Shown here one piece after another: positions 1 to 9,600 of a DNA stretch of 44,414 bases (positions within the stretch are counted from its first letter, which is position 1; each line of letters starts with the position of its first letter). A program made the position numbers and the translations under genes. Under the pieces are notes generated by a model that was not told the origin of the DNA, searched no databases, and saw only the letters and a list, made by a program, of their open reading frames with translations. Source of the DNA: Deltaproteobacteria bacterium (lineage in GTDB: Bacteria > Myxococcota > JADLHZ01); assembly GCA_020848545.1 (NCBI GenBank), contig JADLHZ010000132.1:1-44414 (forward strand), given 5' to 3'.

Positions 1-66
1 CCATGCAAGCAAAACGCCCACAGCATCGAACATCCGCCAAATTTTCAGCTCATCACCACCCCAACC

Positions 67-126
67 CGGCGACGGCGACGGCGACGTCAACGCCTACGAG
101 CAATCTTCATGCGGTCGAAGGACTAG
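67..126 (+). repeat. Left copy of a 60-bp inverted repeat
   Basis: This 60-bp stretch starts with a CGGCGA triplet-type repeat and ends in GGTCGAAGGACTAG. It matches the reverse complement of 44290-44349 at 57 of 60 positions, and the three differences are all between positions 100 and 105. Its inner edge contains the TAG stop codon of the first gene. No comparable copy was noticed elsewhere in the window. It could be a terminal inverted repeat of a 44-kb element, a recombination site, or a dispersed intergenic repeat. The sequence shows the repeat, but its role is unknown. Confidence 0.93.
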
Positions 127-902
127 TCCCGCTCTTGCTGCAGCCGGCGCAGGCTGAAGGTGTCGTCGCTGACGTCGACGTCGAGCGCGATCGATTCGTA
201 GGTGATCGATGTTTGCCTGCCGCTCTCGAGAGGAATCACGGAGAGCCGCATCGGGAAGGCGCGCCAACCGACCTTCTTGATGTCGGAGAAGCTCATGCGG
301 CGGACGATGGCGCCGTCTTCGTCGAAGAAGCGCTGCTCGAGCGGGACGCAGGTCTCGCGATCGAGCAGCATCTCGATCTTGGCCCAGACGACCTTGGCCG
401 TCGGTTTCGGGAGTAGCGTGACGAACCACGCTTGGCGGCCCTCGTGCGCGACGGTCTTGTCGATCTTGGACGTGAAGTCGGTGGCGATCGATGAACCGCG
501 GACGAGATCCTCGTTGGTGAAGTCGGAGCCCATCCAGCTGTCGCCCATCATCCCCGAGGGGAGCTTCATCACGCGGCCGGCCTGCGGCAAATAGGTCCAC
601 AGTTGCTTTTCACGCTTGAGCGTCATCATGCCGGTCTCGCGCGGGCCACCTTCGAGCACGCGGATGAGCGCGTAGTCGCGGCCCTTGCTCCAGAGCTTCA
701 TCTTCACCGAGCGCTCGTAGCTCTTCGTCTTGATCGACATCGTCATGACGGCGATCGACGAGCGCCCTTCGAGGACGCGCTCGGTGCGCTGCATCAGCTT
801 CGCCACGTCGGGCTGTTCTTCGCGGCTCGGGCACACTGCAAGGTCGGCCGGCGGCGTATCGGCGGCGGTGAGCACGAGCGTCATGAGCAAGATCGTTGTC
901 AA
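123..902 (-). CDS. LolA-like outer-membrane lipoprotein-sorting protein
   Basis: The 259-residue protein has an N-terminal hydrophobic export signal and a mature beta-rich body. It resembles the 'outer membrane lipoprotein-sorting protein' branch of the LolA/LolB superfamily, with a tract reading KLWSKGRDYALIRVLEGG, then TLKREKQLWTYLPQAGRV and GSDFTNEDLV. Such proteins are thought to bind acyl chains of lipoproteins or lipids in the periplasm, often next to RND/MMPL exporters, but no exporter lies within this window. The start used is a TTG at 902 preceded by an AGGA-type ribosome site and giving a full signal peptide. An ATG six codons later is an alternative. Its stop codon falls inside the left 60-bp repeat. 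The family call is fairly secure; the cargo is unknown. Confidence 0.85.
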   Translation of the reverse strand: MTTILLMTLVLTAADTPPADLAVCPSREEQPDVAKLMQRTERVLEGRSSIAVMTMSIKTKSYERSVKMKLWSKGRDYALIRVLEGGPRETGMMTLKREKQLWTYLPQAGRVMKLPSGMMGDSWMGSDFTNEDLVRGSSIATDFTSKIDKTVAHEGRQAWFVTLLPKPTAKVVWAKIEMLLDRETCVPLEQRFFDEDGAIVRRMSFSDIKKVGWRAFPMRLSVIPLESGRQTSITYESIALDVDVSDDTFSLRRLQQERD

Positions 903-1040
903 CGGATCCTCGAAGGGCGGACGTCAACGTTTGGGTTTTACAGGCGCGGCCAGGCGATTCAAAGCACCTTTTTCGCGACGATACCAGGCCGAGATATGGT
1001 GCCGAAGCGCGGGTGGTTCGCTCACGCGCGTCGATACGTT

Positions 1041-1424
1041 CTATGAGCGCTTCGGACGCACGCCGACAGAGAGGGCTTTCGGCGCCTTCATCGTGCTCGA
1101 GAGCGCCTCACCGGACTTGTTGCTCGGTTGTCGTTTGGTCCGGTTCTCGCCGGCTGCCGCGATCGCCGCATCGATGCGCGCTTGATCGAGACCCAAGCGT
1201 GCGAGGAAGAAGAGCTGCTCGCTGCAGAAGAAGAGGCCTTTCTCCCACAAGGTGTCGGCCATGACGGCGAGGTGCTCGAACATCTGCTTCGGTCCGCCGT
1301 CGCGCGCGAGCGCGTTGACGAAGTGGTCGAATGCCTCGCTCGGTATGGCAGAGAGCGAGCCGTCTTTGTCGTGCACGACGATCGTGTCCATGATCTCGGC
1401 GGTGCGCGCGTGCAGCTCGCTCAT
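1041..1424 (-). CDS. Small hypothetical protein
   Basis: The 127-residue protein is not recognised. The first 90 residues look like a compact helical domain (for example FDHFVNALARDGGPKQMFEHL). The last 35 residues are basic, rich in Lys, Arg and Ser, and probably disordered. There is no signal peptide and no membrane segment. Its ATG overlaps the stop of the upstream gene by four bases (ATGA at 1424-1421), so the two are probably translated together. The helical part contains two cysteines, but they are not arranged as a metal site. Confidence 0.7.
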   Translation of the reverse strand: MSELHARTAEIMDTIVVHDKDGSLSAIPSEAFDHFVNALARDGGPKQMFEHLAVMADTLWEKGLFFCSEQLFFLARLGLDQARIDAAIAAAGENRTKRQPSNKSGEALSSTMKAPKALSVGVRPKRS

Positions 1425-1930
1425 GGTGCCTCCGGCGGCCGGGTCAGCGAGGGCGGAAAATGAAACGTGTGGCTGCCGCCGGCGCGCGCTGCAGTCGTGT
1501 ACTCCGCGCGCAAGCCACGAAGCGCCGGTGAGGAAAGAAGATCGCTGGTCACCTCGCCCGGCGGCAAGCCATACATCTGGCCCACGAGTCGGGCGAAACC
1601 GAGGTCGATCATGCGATCGCTCGCGTTTGGCGTGATGTCGAAGCCGACGCTGACGACGCCCGCTGCGCCGGTGAGCACCGTGCTCATGCGCACGTGGGTG
1701 CCGTCGCTCGCATTGAGCGCGATGTTGCCAGCGCCGGCATCCGCCCCGAGCGCGCGTGCGATTGGCGCTTCGTACGCGCGGCCAAGGGCGCTACGCAGAC
1801 GTCCCTCTGAGATGCCCTCGCTGCGCGCTTGCGTGAGGATGGCGCGCGCTTCGTTCGGTGTGATTCTCGTGCCGCCGTCACTCGTTTCAGCGCGGGCGGC
1901 CGTCACTGCGGCTCTGACATCCATCGTCAT
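1421..1930 (-). CDS. Hypothetical protein, coupled to the next small gene
   Basis: The 169-residue protein is not recognised. The N-terminal third is Ala-rich and helical, and contains the phrase TPNEARAILTQARSEGISE, which resembles helical units seen in large myxobacterial proteins. The rest looks mixed alpha/beta with Gly-rich turns, and the tail is Pro-rich. No signal peptide is visible. The stop overlaps the start of the 127-residue gene in an ATGA arrangement, which indicates a two-gene operon. The start is the first ATG, three residues before a second in-frame ATG. Function unknown. Confidence 0.7.
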   Translation of the reverse strand: MTMDVRAAVTAARAETSDGGTRITPNEARAILTQARSEGISEGRLRSALGRAYEAPIARALGADAGAGNIALNASDGTHVRMSTVLTGAAGVVSVGFDITPNASDRMIDLGFARLVGQMYGLPPGEVTSDLLSSPALRGLRAEYTTAARAGGSHTFHFPPSLTRPPEAP

Positions 1931-2003
1931 ATTTGAAGATCATGCCAGAGACCGCGATTCCTCGCGAGGGAGCTGTCAGCCTTGGAGTCCTTGATGCTTA
2001 TAC

Positions 2004-3296
2004 TCACCACGTCTTGTTCTCGTAGAACGGCCACGCCGCCCAGTACAGCGCGTCCGGCGCCGGGTCGCCGAGGTCGAAAGGGACCTTGGCGACGATCGGC
2101 GCGATGATCTGCAGCCATTGGTCGACGTTCGCGAATTCGCCGCAGGCGCCGTAGTACGCATGGGGCCACGAGCTCACGCGCAGGCGCGCGGAAGCGCCGA
2201 GGCCCAGGTCGGGCGATGTCGCCGTGACGACGGCGTTGCGCAGCCCAAAGCGCGAGCCGTCGATGTCACGGATCGTGACGTCGAGTGTGTAGGACGAGCT
2301 CGATCCCGCTGGTGCGAAGACGCGCAAGCTCGTTGGCGCCACCGTGACCCCGGCGTTAGCGGTGAGCGCCACGTCGAACCACTCGCGGGGCATGCCGGCG
2401 AGCAACGCAGCGTCGGCCGTCCCGCTTTCGGTCGCGCGACGATCCACCGTCACTTGCGCCCGAACCATCGACGGGATCACCGGGCCCTCGTCCGGATTGG
2501 TGTGGCAGAACGGGTTTGTGCATGTTTCCGGCGCCAGCTGGTAGCGGCACACGGCGTCGTCCGCGAAAGCCACGCTCAGTGTGGGCTCGGCGAGCCCACG
2601 CCGAAATGCTCTGCCCTGGTAACGATCGATGCCGAGCGCGATCTCGAAGCGCGTTCCGGTGTCCGGCGCATGCAGCGCGCAAAGTGCAGGAGGCAACGAG
2701 ACGAAGCCGATGCCGCCCGCAGCGGTGAAGGCCGCGCGGTCGGCGTCGCTTGCGCCCGAGTGGCGGATCACAGCCGAGACCTGGTTCGCACCGCAGCGCG
2801 TGTCACTGCTGAGCGCGAGCGACTTCGTAGCGAAGACGCTGTCGACCGGCGCCGCCGAGCCGAGCTCGAAGATTTCCCAACAGACGTTGGCGCGCTTTTC
2901 GACGACACGAAACACGCCGTACTCGCTGACAAGACAGGCGTCCGTCGGCGCCGACGTGTCGGCCGCTTCGAAGACGGCGGTGGCGTCGTCGACTCGCCTT
3001 CCAGCGAGCTCCAACGTCACCGAGTAACGCAGGCCGAGCGCGGCGAGATCGATCGTGAGGTGTCCGTCGTTCAGGCGGCTCACCGATTCGGGCTGTACGT
3101 CCGGCACGACGCTGCGGACGCCCGGACCGCCGAGCGCCGCCTCGCAAAGGCCGGTGCCGCTGTAGCCGGGCAGGCAGTGCAGCGCGATGTCGTGGCTGAC
3201 GACCGAGACATAGGGCGGCGAGAACAGTTCGGACGGCAGATCGTAGGCGTAGGCGGGAGTCGTGGCGAGGACGATGGCGAAGGCAATGGTGCGCAT
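2004..3296 (-). CDS. Secreted hypothetical protein
   Basis: The 430-residue protein starts with a classical signal peptide (MRTIAFAIVLATTPAYA, cleavage expected after AYA) and is otherwise beta-rich with many cysteines, consistent with an exported, disulphide-bonded protein. The reading frame stays open well upstream, but the start was placed at 3296. An excellent GGAGGG ribosome site (rc of 3305-3310) lies eight bases before this ATG, and the signal peptide begins here. The upstream extension is basic antisense-like sequence. A cluster PETCTNPFCHTNPDEG contains two cysteines, but a haem CxxCH motif is absent. The C-terminal region (DWLQ-like helix and Trp-rich end) is not recognised. It is divergent from the giant lipoprotein gene at 3684 and might share its control region. 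Confidence 0.78.
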   Translation of the reverse strand: MRTIAFAIVLATTPAYAYDLPSELFSPPYVSVVSHDIALHCLPGYSGTGLCEAALGGPGVRSVVPDVQPESVSRLNDGHLTIDLAALGLRYSVTLELAGRRVDDATAVFEAADTSAPTDACLVSEYGVFRVVEKRANVCWEIFELGSAAPVDSVFATKSLALSSDTRCGANQVSAVIRHSGASDADRAAFTAAGGIGFVSLPPALCALHAPDTGTRFEIALGIDRYQGRAFRRGLAEPTLSVAFADDAVCRYQLAPETCTNPFCHTNPDEGPVIPSMVRAQVTVDRRATESGTADAALLAGMPREWFDVALTANAGVTVAPTSLRVFAPAGSSSSYTLDVTIRDIDGSRFGLRNAVVTATSPDLGLGASARLRVSSWPHAYYGACGEFANVDQWLQIIAPIVAKVPFDLGDPAPDALYWAAWPFYENKTW

Positions 3297-3683
3297 GATG
3301 TTGACCCTCCGCGAGATTCTTCCCACCGAGCCCCACGTGCGGCTCCTCTCCTGCTGGCCAACGGCCGCTGATCGACATTTGTCCGGCGGGCCGAACACCA
3401 GCGCGGGCTCGCTGATGATTTGCGTCGACATCACCTCGGCCTCCGAGTCGGCCAGCCGCACTCTCGAGCCCGGGCGGCGCGTTCTCCACAGGCACTTGCC
3501 GGGTGCGACGCTTCGCATTCGAGTGTCTGCTGGCCTGGGCTCGTCGCCGCGTGGCGAACGCCAGATCCGACGGTCGTGCCCTCGATCACTCCAGGGCCGG
3601 AGGTCTCTCGGGCAGACCGAGGTCGACAACAATGGCGTGTGGTTCTTCGTTGCAGGGACAACGGCGCACGATAGCTTTACTGG
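3297..3683. other. Divergent intergenic region, 387 bp
   Basis: This region separates the secreted protein gene (minus) from the giant lipoprotein operon (plus), so promoters for both directions should lie here. Open frames that cross it are basic and Arg-rich, and look like chance frames in GC-rich DNA. A TTGCAG and a TAGCTT box 16 bases apart at about 3651-3678 could be a weak housekeeping-type promoter for the plus-strand operon. That placement is a guess. No repeat, RNA gene or terminator was recognised. Confidence 0.5.
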
Positions 3684-6600
3684 ATGTCGCGTCTTTCTCG
3701 CGTCCCCTTGGCCCTGTTGCTCGCCGCGTGCATCCCGTCCGTGGCTCCGACGAACCCCTACGATCCCTCGACGCCGGTGGAGCAGCAAGCGCGCGCCACC
3801 CTTTCGGGCGTGGTCTACGACTACCTCGGCGCGCCGCTGCGCAACGCGGTCGTGAAGCTCGAAGGGCCCACCGTTCCGGTCAACAGCCCGCTCACGACGG
3901 ACGACGACGGCGCCTTCAACTTCGGCGAATTGATCCCAGGCGCGTACACCCTCGACGTCAAGCATCCGAACCACTTGCGCCAGATCCGCGATCTGCTGCT
4001 GAGCGCCGGCGAGGCGCGCGACCTCGCCGTCGAGCTCGAAGCCGTGCCGAGCGTGCTCACCGGCGAGGTTGGGCACATCACCGGCACGGTGCAAAAAGCT
4101 GGGGAGCTGGCGCTGCCGGCCGCGGCGCAGGATCATTCGGGGATCACTGTCGAGGTCGTCGGCGTGGGCACGCGCACGACGACGAGCAGCGCGGGGCGCT
4201 TCGACATTTACTTAGCGCCCGGTACCTATTCGCTCGGCCTCAGCGCCAGCAACTACAAGTCCGAGACCGTGGCAAACCTCGTCGTCGTCAACGGCACGAC
4301 GACCGCCGCGAGCGCGACGCCGATCGTGCTTCTCGCCAACCCGGGCTCGATCAGCGGCAGCGTGACCCTCGAAGGCGCGGGCATGATGGCCAACAGCGGC
4401 ATCGCCGTCAGCCTCGACAACACGGCCTCGACCGCGACCACCGACGACAGCGGCGCGTTCGTCATCGACGGCGTCGCCGCCGGCAGCTACACGCTGCGCG
4501 CGACGAAGGCGGGCTTCGACACACGGACGATCAGCGGCGTCAGCGTCCGGGGCGGCGTGCAAACGGCCGTCGACGCGATGCAGCTGGCGATCGCGCGCGG
4601 CAAGCTCACCGGCAAGGTGACGCTGCAGGGCGCAGTCGGCGGCGACAACTCCGGGGCAGTCGTGTCGATCGCCTCGACGACCTACACCGCGGTGAGCGCG
4701 AGCAGCGGCGACTTCGAGATCAGCGGCGTCCCCGCCGGTACGTACAGCGTGAGCGTAGCGAAGGAGAACTACGCGTCGCAAGTCCTCGCGAACCAAGTGG
4801 TCGTCGCCAATCAGAGCTCGTCGACGAGCCCCGCGACGATCGTGCTCGTGCGCCAGTCGGGGAGCTTCGCGCTCGAAGGCGGCGCGGCGTATTCGAACCT
4901 CACCGGCACCGCCAGCGATCTGAGCACGCGGCGCCGCGCGCGCATCTCGCTCCTCGAGGCTCCGAATGGCTCGGTCGTGATGAAGCTGAGCGGCAGCGAC
5001 GTGCACTCGTGGAAGGTCGGCAGCAACTACTACGCGCCCGGCGTCTACACGTTGGCCGCGGGCGACGGCATCCCTGCAGTGAACAGCGGCAGCAGCGCCA
5101 CCTGGCTCGACGTCTTCTTCACTGGCAACGTCGCCTTGCCGGCGGATGACGGAGCGAAGTCCGTGACCGTGACGTTCAGCAGCGACAACGGCACGACGGT
5201 CACCGGCTCGTTCTCGACGAGCATCATCGCCGACGTGACGCCCCCGGTCGTCACGGCGAGCGCGCTTCTGCTCGATGGCGGCGCGGCCTACACCGGCGAC
5301 GACACCATCACGGCATCACTCTCGGCCACCGACGCGACGAGCGGCGTCGCTCAGTACCGCCTGTGGAACGGCGCCGCCGGCGCCACCTTGGTCGCCGACC
5401 CGATGACGACGCCCGTCGCGATCGCCGCGGCGGTGACGCAAGATCTCGATCCCGGCTCGGCGACGCCACCCGACGGCAGCTACGAAGTGAGCGTGCGCTT
5501 CTTCGACAACGCGGGAAACGCCTCGAGCATCGTGCGCAAGAGCATCCTGCTCGACCAAGTGGCTCCCGCAGGGAGCGCGAGCATCGTGTGCCCGAGCGGC
5601 GGCCCCACGGTACAGGCGGGGTTCTGCTGGACGAGCTCGGTCAGCGTCGATCTGGCGCTCACCGACGCCGCGCCGAGCTCTGGGCTGGCGCTGATGCAGA
5701 TCGTCAACGGCCTCACCTTCGGCTTCGAGAGCTACTCGCCCTACGAGGATCCAACGGCGCATACGTTGTCGCCGGGCGATGGCACCCAGAGGATCAGCGT
5801 TCGGGTCAAAGACGGCGCCGGAAAGACGCTGACTTTGACTGACGCGGCGAGCGTCACGGTCGACGCGTCACCCGCGCAGAGCGTCGTCGTAACGCTCACC
5901 GGCACGGACAAGAGCGGCGCGTCGACGACCCTCACGAGAGATCGCTGCGTCAGCGTCACCATCAACGCGAGTGAAGCCAATCCGCACGAGCTCCGGGTGT
6001 CGAACAGCTCTGATTTTTCCGGCGCGACCGCTTACAGCGTCGCGAGCTTTCCCGTCACACCGACCTTCACCGGACCCGAGCTTGGCGCTTGCAGCGCCGG
6101 CAAGCTCCAGCTCCCGGTGCCCGCCGGCGGCGAACAAAACCGTGCCGTGTGGGTTCAGGTGACCGACAAGGCTGGAAACCAGACCGTCGGGTTCGGCAGC
6201 ATCCAAGTCGATCGCCAGCCGCCACTGCTGACGAGCGCCGCCTTCAGCGATGTCTTCACCACCTCGACGAGCGCGACGCTCGCGGTCACCGCCTCGGGAG
6301 CGAGCGAGGTCCGCGTGAGCGGCACGAATGCGCAGAGCCTCGTCGTCTCGAATGGTGTCTGGCAGAGCTATACGGTGTCGAGCGTGCCGGTCGTCTTCAG
6401 CGACTCGACGCAAGGAACGAAGTCCGTCGACGTCTCGGTGCGCGACGAGGCCGGCAACGAGACCTCCTTGGCGATGCCAGCGACGATCGTGCTCGACACG
6501 AGCGCGCCGACGGCGCCGAGCGCGCTCATCGTCAATGGCAAAGCCCAGGACGCGACTTGCGACGCGAGCGTCGCCAACGACTTTCATCGCACACAGGTGC

Positions 6601-9600
6601 CGCTGATTCAGTTCACGTCGACCGACGCGCAGAGCAGCGTCGCTTTCTACCGCATGAGCGAGAACGCCTTGTTCAGCGACGCAAGTTGGCAGGTGTACCC
6701 GGGCCCCGCGGTCCCGGTCCCGTTCACCCTCTCGAGCGGCGACGGCAACAAGACGATCTACGTCGAGACGCAAAACGGCGCTGGGACGAGCTCGGCGAGC
6801 GCGGCGTCGATCTGCATCATCTTCGACACCGTGCCGCCCGGGAGCCTGTCGCTGACGCCGACCGGAAGCGATGCCTTGGGCTACAGCGCCGATGCCGACG
6901 TCACCTTCTCACTCTCGGCGTACGACGATGGCGTCGGCGGCGTGACCGGGCTCAAGTACTCGATCGACCAAGCCAACTCGATCTGCGCTGGCGCCGCTGG
7001 CCCCACCGATTGGGCGTCGAGCATCGCCTATACCTTCACTTGGCCGCGCTCGGGCTGTCCGCTGCCAGGAGAAGGGCCGATGCGCCTCGCGGTGCGGGCG
7101 ATCGATCCGGCCGGCAACGTGAGCGATCCGGTGCTGTCGACAGTGATCAAGGACTCAGTGCCCCCAACCCAAGTGAACATCGCGTATTTGAAGTCGCACA
7201 ACAAGGCGATCGAAGCCTCGTGGACGGCGTCGACGGAGCTCCACATCGACAAATACCGGCTGCACTTCGAGAGCGTCGACGCCATCGGCACGACCGGACC
7301 GACGGCGCACACCGGCGTCGTCGACGTCGCTGGCAGCTCCACCTTCGCCGTCATCACCGGACCCAACAACGATGGCACCGGTCTGTACAATTTTTACGAC
7401 TACAAGGTGTGGATCGAAGCGATTGATCTGGCGGGCCTCTCGTCGGTGACGGCGACGCCCGGCCCCGGCGATGCCGACTTCGGCCAAACGAGCGTTGGCT
7501 GGACCTTGAAAGAGGTCGCCACCGCGAGCTCCGGCGTCATCGAGCCGCAGCAGGTCGTCTACCGCGACGGCAAGATCTACGCGCTCTACAACGAGGCGTC
7601 GACGGCGACCGCGGACCTCGGGTCAGACCTGAGGTCGGTCCGCCAGGCCGTCACTCGCCTCGCCGTGTCGGCCGATGGCGGCGACACCTGGCGCTACTCG
7701 GTCGTCGGATCGAGCACGCCATCACCCGGGCGCATCAGCGCCGTCATGAGCGTCATCGATGCGCGCGTCTCCGTCGTCACCGTGCTCTACGACGCGAACC
7801 CCGCGCCGGCAGGAACCTCGCGCCTCGTGGAATATGTCTCGGACGACGACGGCAGCAGCTGGCAGGCGCCGCAAAACATCCAGCGCGTCCTGCCCCCGGC
7901 GGCCGATCCGGAGCTCGGCTCGCCGTTTGGACAAGCGTTGATGGCCGAAGAGCGCGGGCTTCCGCTCGCGCTCGCAGGGCCGCCGAACTCGCGCACCTTG
8001 CTCTTCGGCCGTCGAGACTTTCCGCTCCTGGGCTCGTATCAGGACCATGTGTACGCGACGACGCAGAGCGACCCCGAGGGCGGGTGGGCGCCAGTCGCGG
8101 AGCCAACGCCGGTGCCCCCGTTCACGCAGTGGCTCGACACCGACGTCCTGCGCATCTCGGCGTGCAACGCGAACATGATCGATCGCGCGGTGTGGAAAAG
8201 AAAAACGGACGGCCATTTCATCGCCGCGCGCTCGCCTTTCCACGGCAAGCGCTGGGATCCCTCGTCGGACTACGAAGACCTGAGCGCCCTCACTTACTCG
8301 TCGCCTCCGGGCGATCTCGCTTTTGCCACCTTGGCCTGCTCGCCGCTCGGCGGCGTCACCTGGTTCTACGTCCTCGCCCTCAGCCAAGCCGGCGAGGTGT
8401 TCGTCAAGGCGCGCACCGATACGAAGAAGCTCGGGGACCCTGACGCGATCGCTCCGGCGGGCTTCGACCGCCTCTTGGAAGGAGGCAACCCGCTCGCGGC
8501 CGATGCGAGCTCGACGCTGTCGGGGTGGGCCGGGCACTCGAACCTGTTCATGGCCTTCAAGCGCGGCGGCGCTGTCAAAGGCCTCGGCGTCGCCGTCGCG
8601 AGCCACCTGCTGCCAACGCCGGTCACGCTCGTCTGGCGGGTCAACACCGTCGACGTCAACCAAGACGCGGGCGTCAACCCCGTCATCACCGGCGCCGACA
8701 ACTCGAGCCCCGTCATCGCCTACACCGACCAGACTGGCCAACACCTCAAGCTCGCCCGCGCAGCGAGCCTCGTGCCGCAACCGACCCCGCTGCTGCTCGA
8801 CGGCGCGACAGCCTATCGCTGGTCGCCTTCGCCGGGAGCCGCGGCCTATCAGGTCACGACCGAGAGCGCCTGCACGGGGCCACCGCAGAAGTTCGGCACC
8901 ACGAACACACAGCTCACGAACGATCCGGGCGCGCTCTGCGTCAGCGTCAAGGCGATCGACGCGAATGGCCTGACGAGCGAGCCGGGCGCCAAGTGGCGGC
9001 TCGGTTCGTTCTCCGCTCCCGTCACCGTCGGCAACGCCGCGATCAACGCGAGCCGGATGACGTCGGCGCGCGTCGGGCTCTATGCGCGGGATAACGCCGT
9101 CGCCGCGCTCGGCGACGACGGGAGTGTGTACTACTCGAACGACGGCGGGCAGACGTTTTCGAGCAGCGTCCTGGCGGGTGGGATGGGCGGACTGAGCGCG
9201 CTCGCCGGGTCGAGCGACGGCTCGAACGCGTACGTGCACGTCCTCTACCGCCAGTTCACCGGTCCATCGACCACAGCGCTCCAGTACAAACGTGGCACCT
9301 ACGCCAACCCCGCCGTCGCGGGGGGATCATGGGTTTGGAGCGCCGCCACGCCGCTGCTCAGCGAATCCGACCCGGTCCAGGATCTCGCGGAAGACGGCAG
9401 GATCGTCATCAAGACCAAGGACGCGCGCCTCGACGTCGCCTTCCTTTTCAAGAATGATCAGCACCGGAGCGTCCACGTCCTCGAGTCCCCCGACCATGGA
9501 CAAAGCTGGAACGCAGTCGTGCCGGCGCTGCCGGCGGCGGCGGGCCCCACGGGTCCCACGGGGACGACGCTGCCGCTCGGCGCCTTCGACTTCAACTATG

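Noticed and set aside
67-126. Integron attC site
   Set aside because: The required RYYYAAC and GTTRRRY core sites and the folded arms are absent.
2500-2530. Cytochrome c haem site in the secreted protein
   Set aside because: The cysteines are spaced CTNPFCHTN, four residues between, instead of CxxCH.
2118-3371. Long open frame on the plus strand (417 codons)
   Set aside because: It is antisense to the secreted protein, Arg/Ala/Asp-rich, and without domains; the minus-strand gene has a signal peptide and a strong ribosome site.
3640-3683. Possible sigma-54 promoter before the giant lipoprotein gene
   Set aside because: A GG and a TTGC are present, but the spacing is nine instead of ten bases and the flanking consensus is poor.
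3297-4136. 280-residue N-terminal extension of the secreted protein
   Set aside because: The extension is basic low-complexity sequence antisense to the lipoprotein gene, and the signal peptide with GGAGGG site starts at 3296.
7722-9239. 505-codon minus-strand frame inside the giant lipoprotein gene
   Set aside because: Its composition (Arg/Asp/Val) is that of a GC-rich shadow frame, and the plus frame has clear Asp-box and Ig-like domains.
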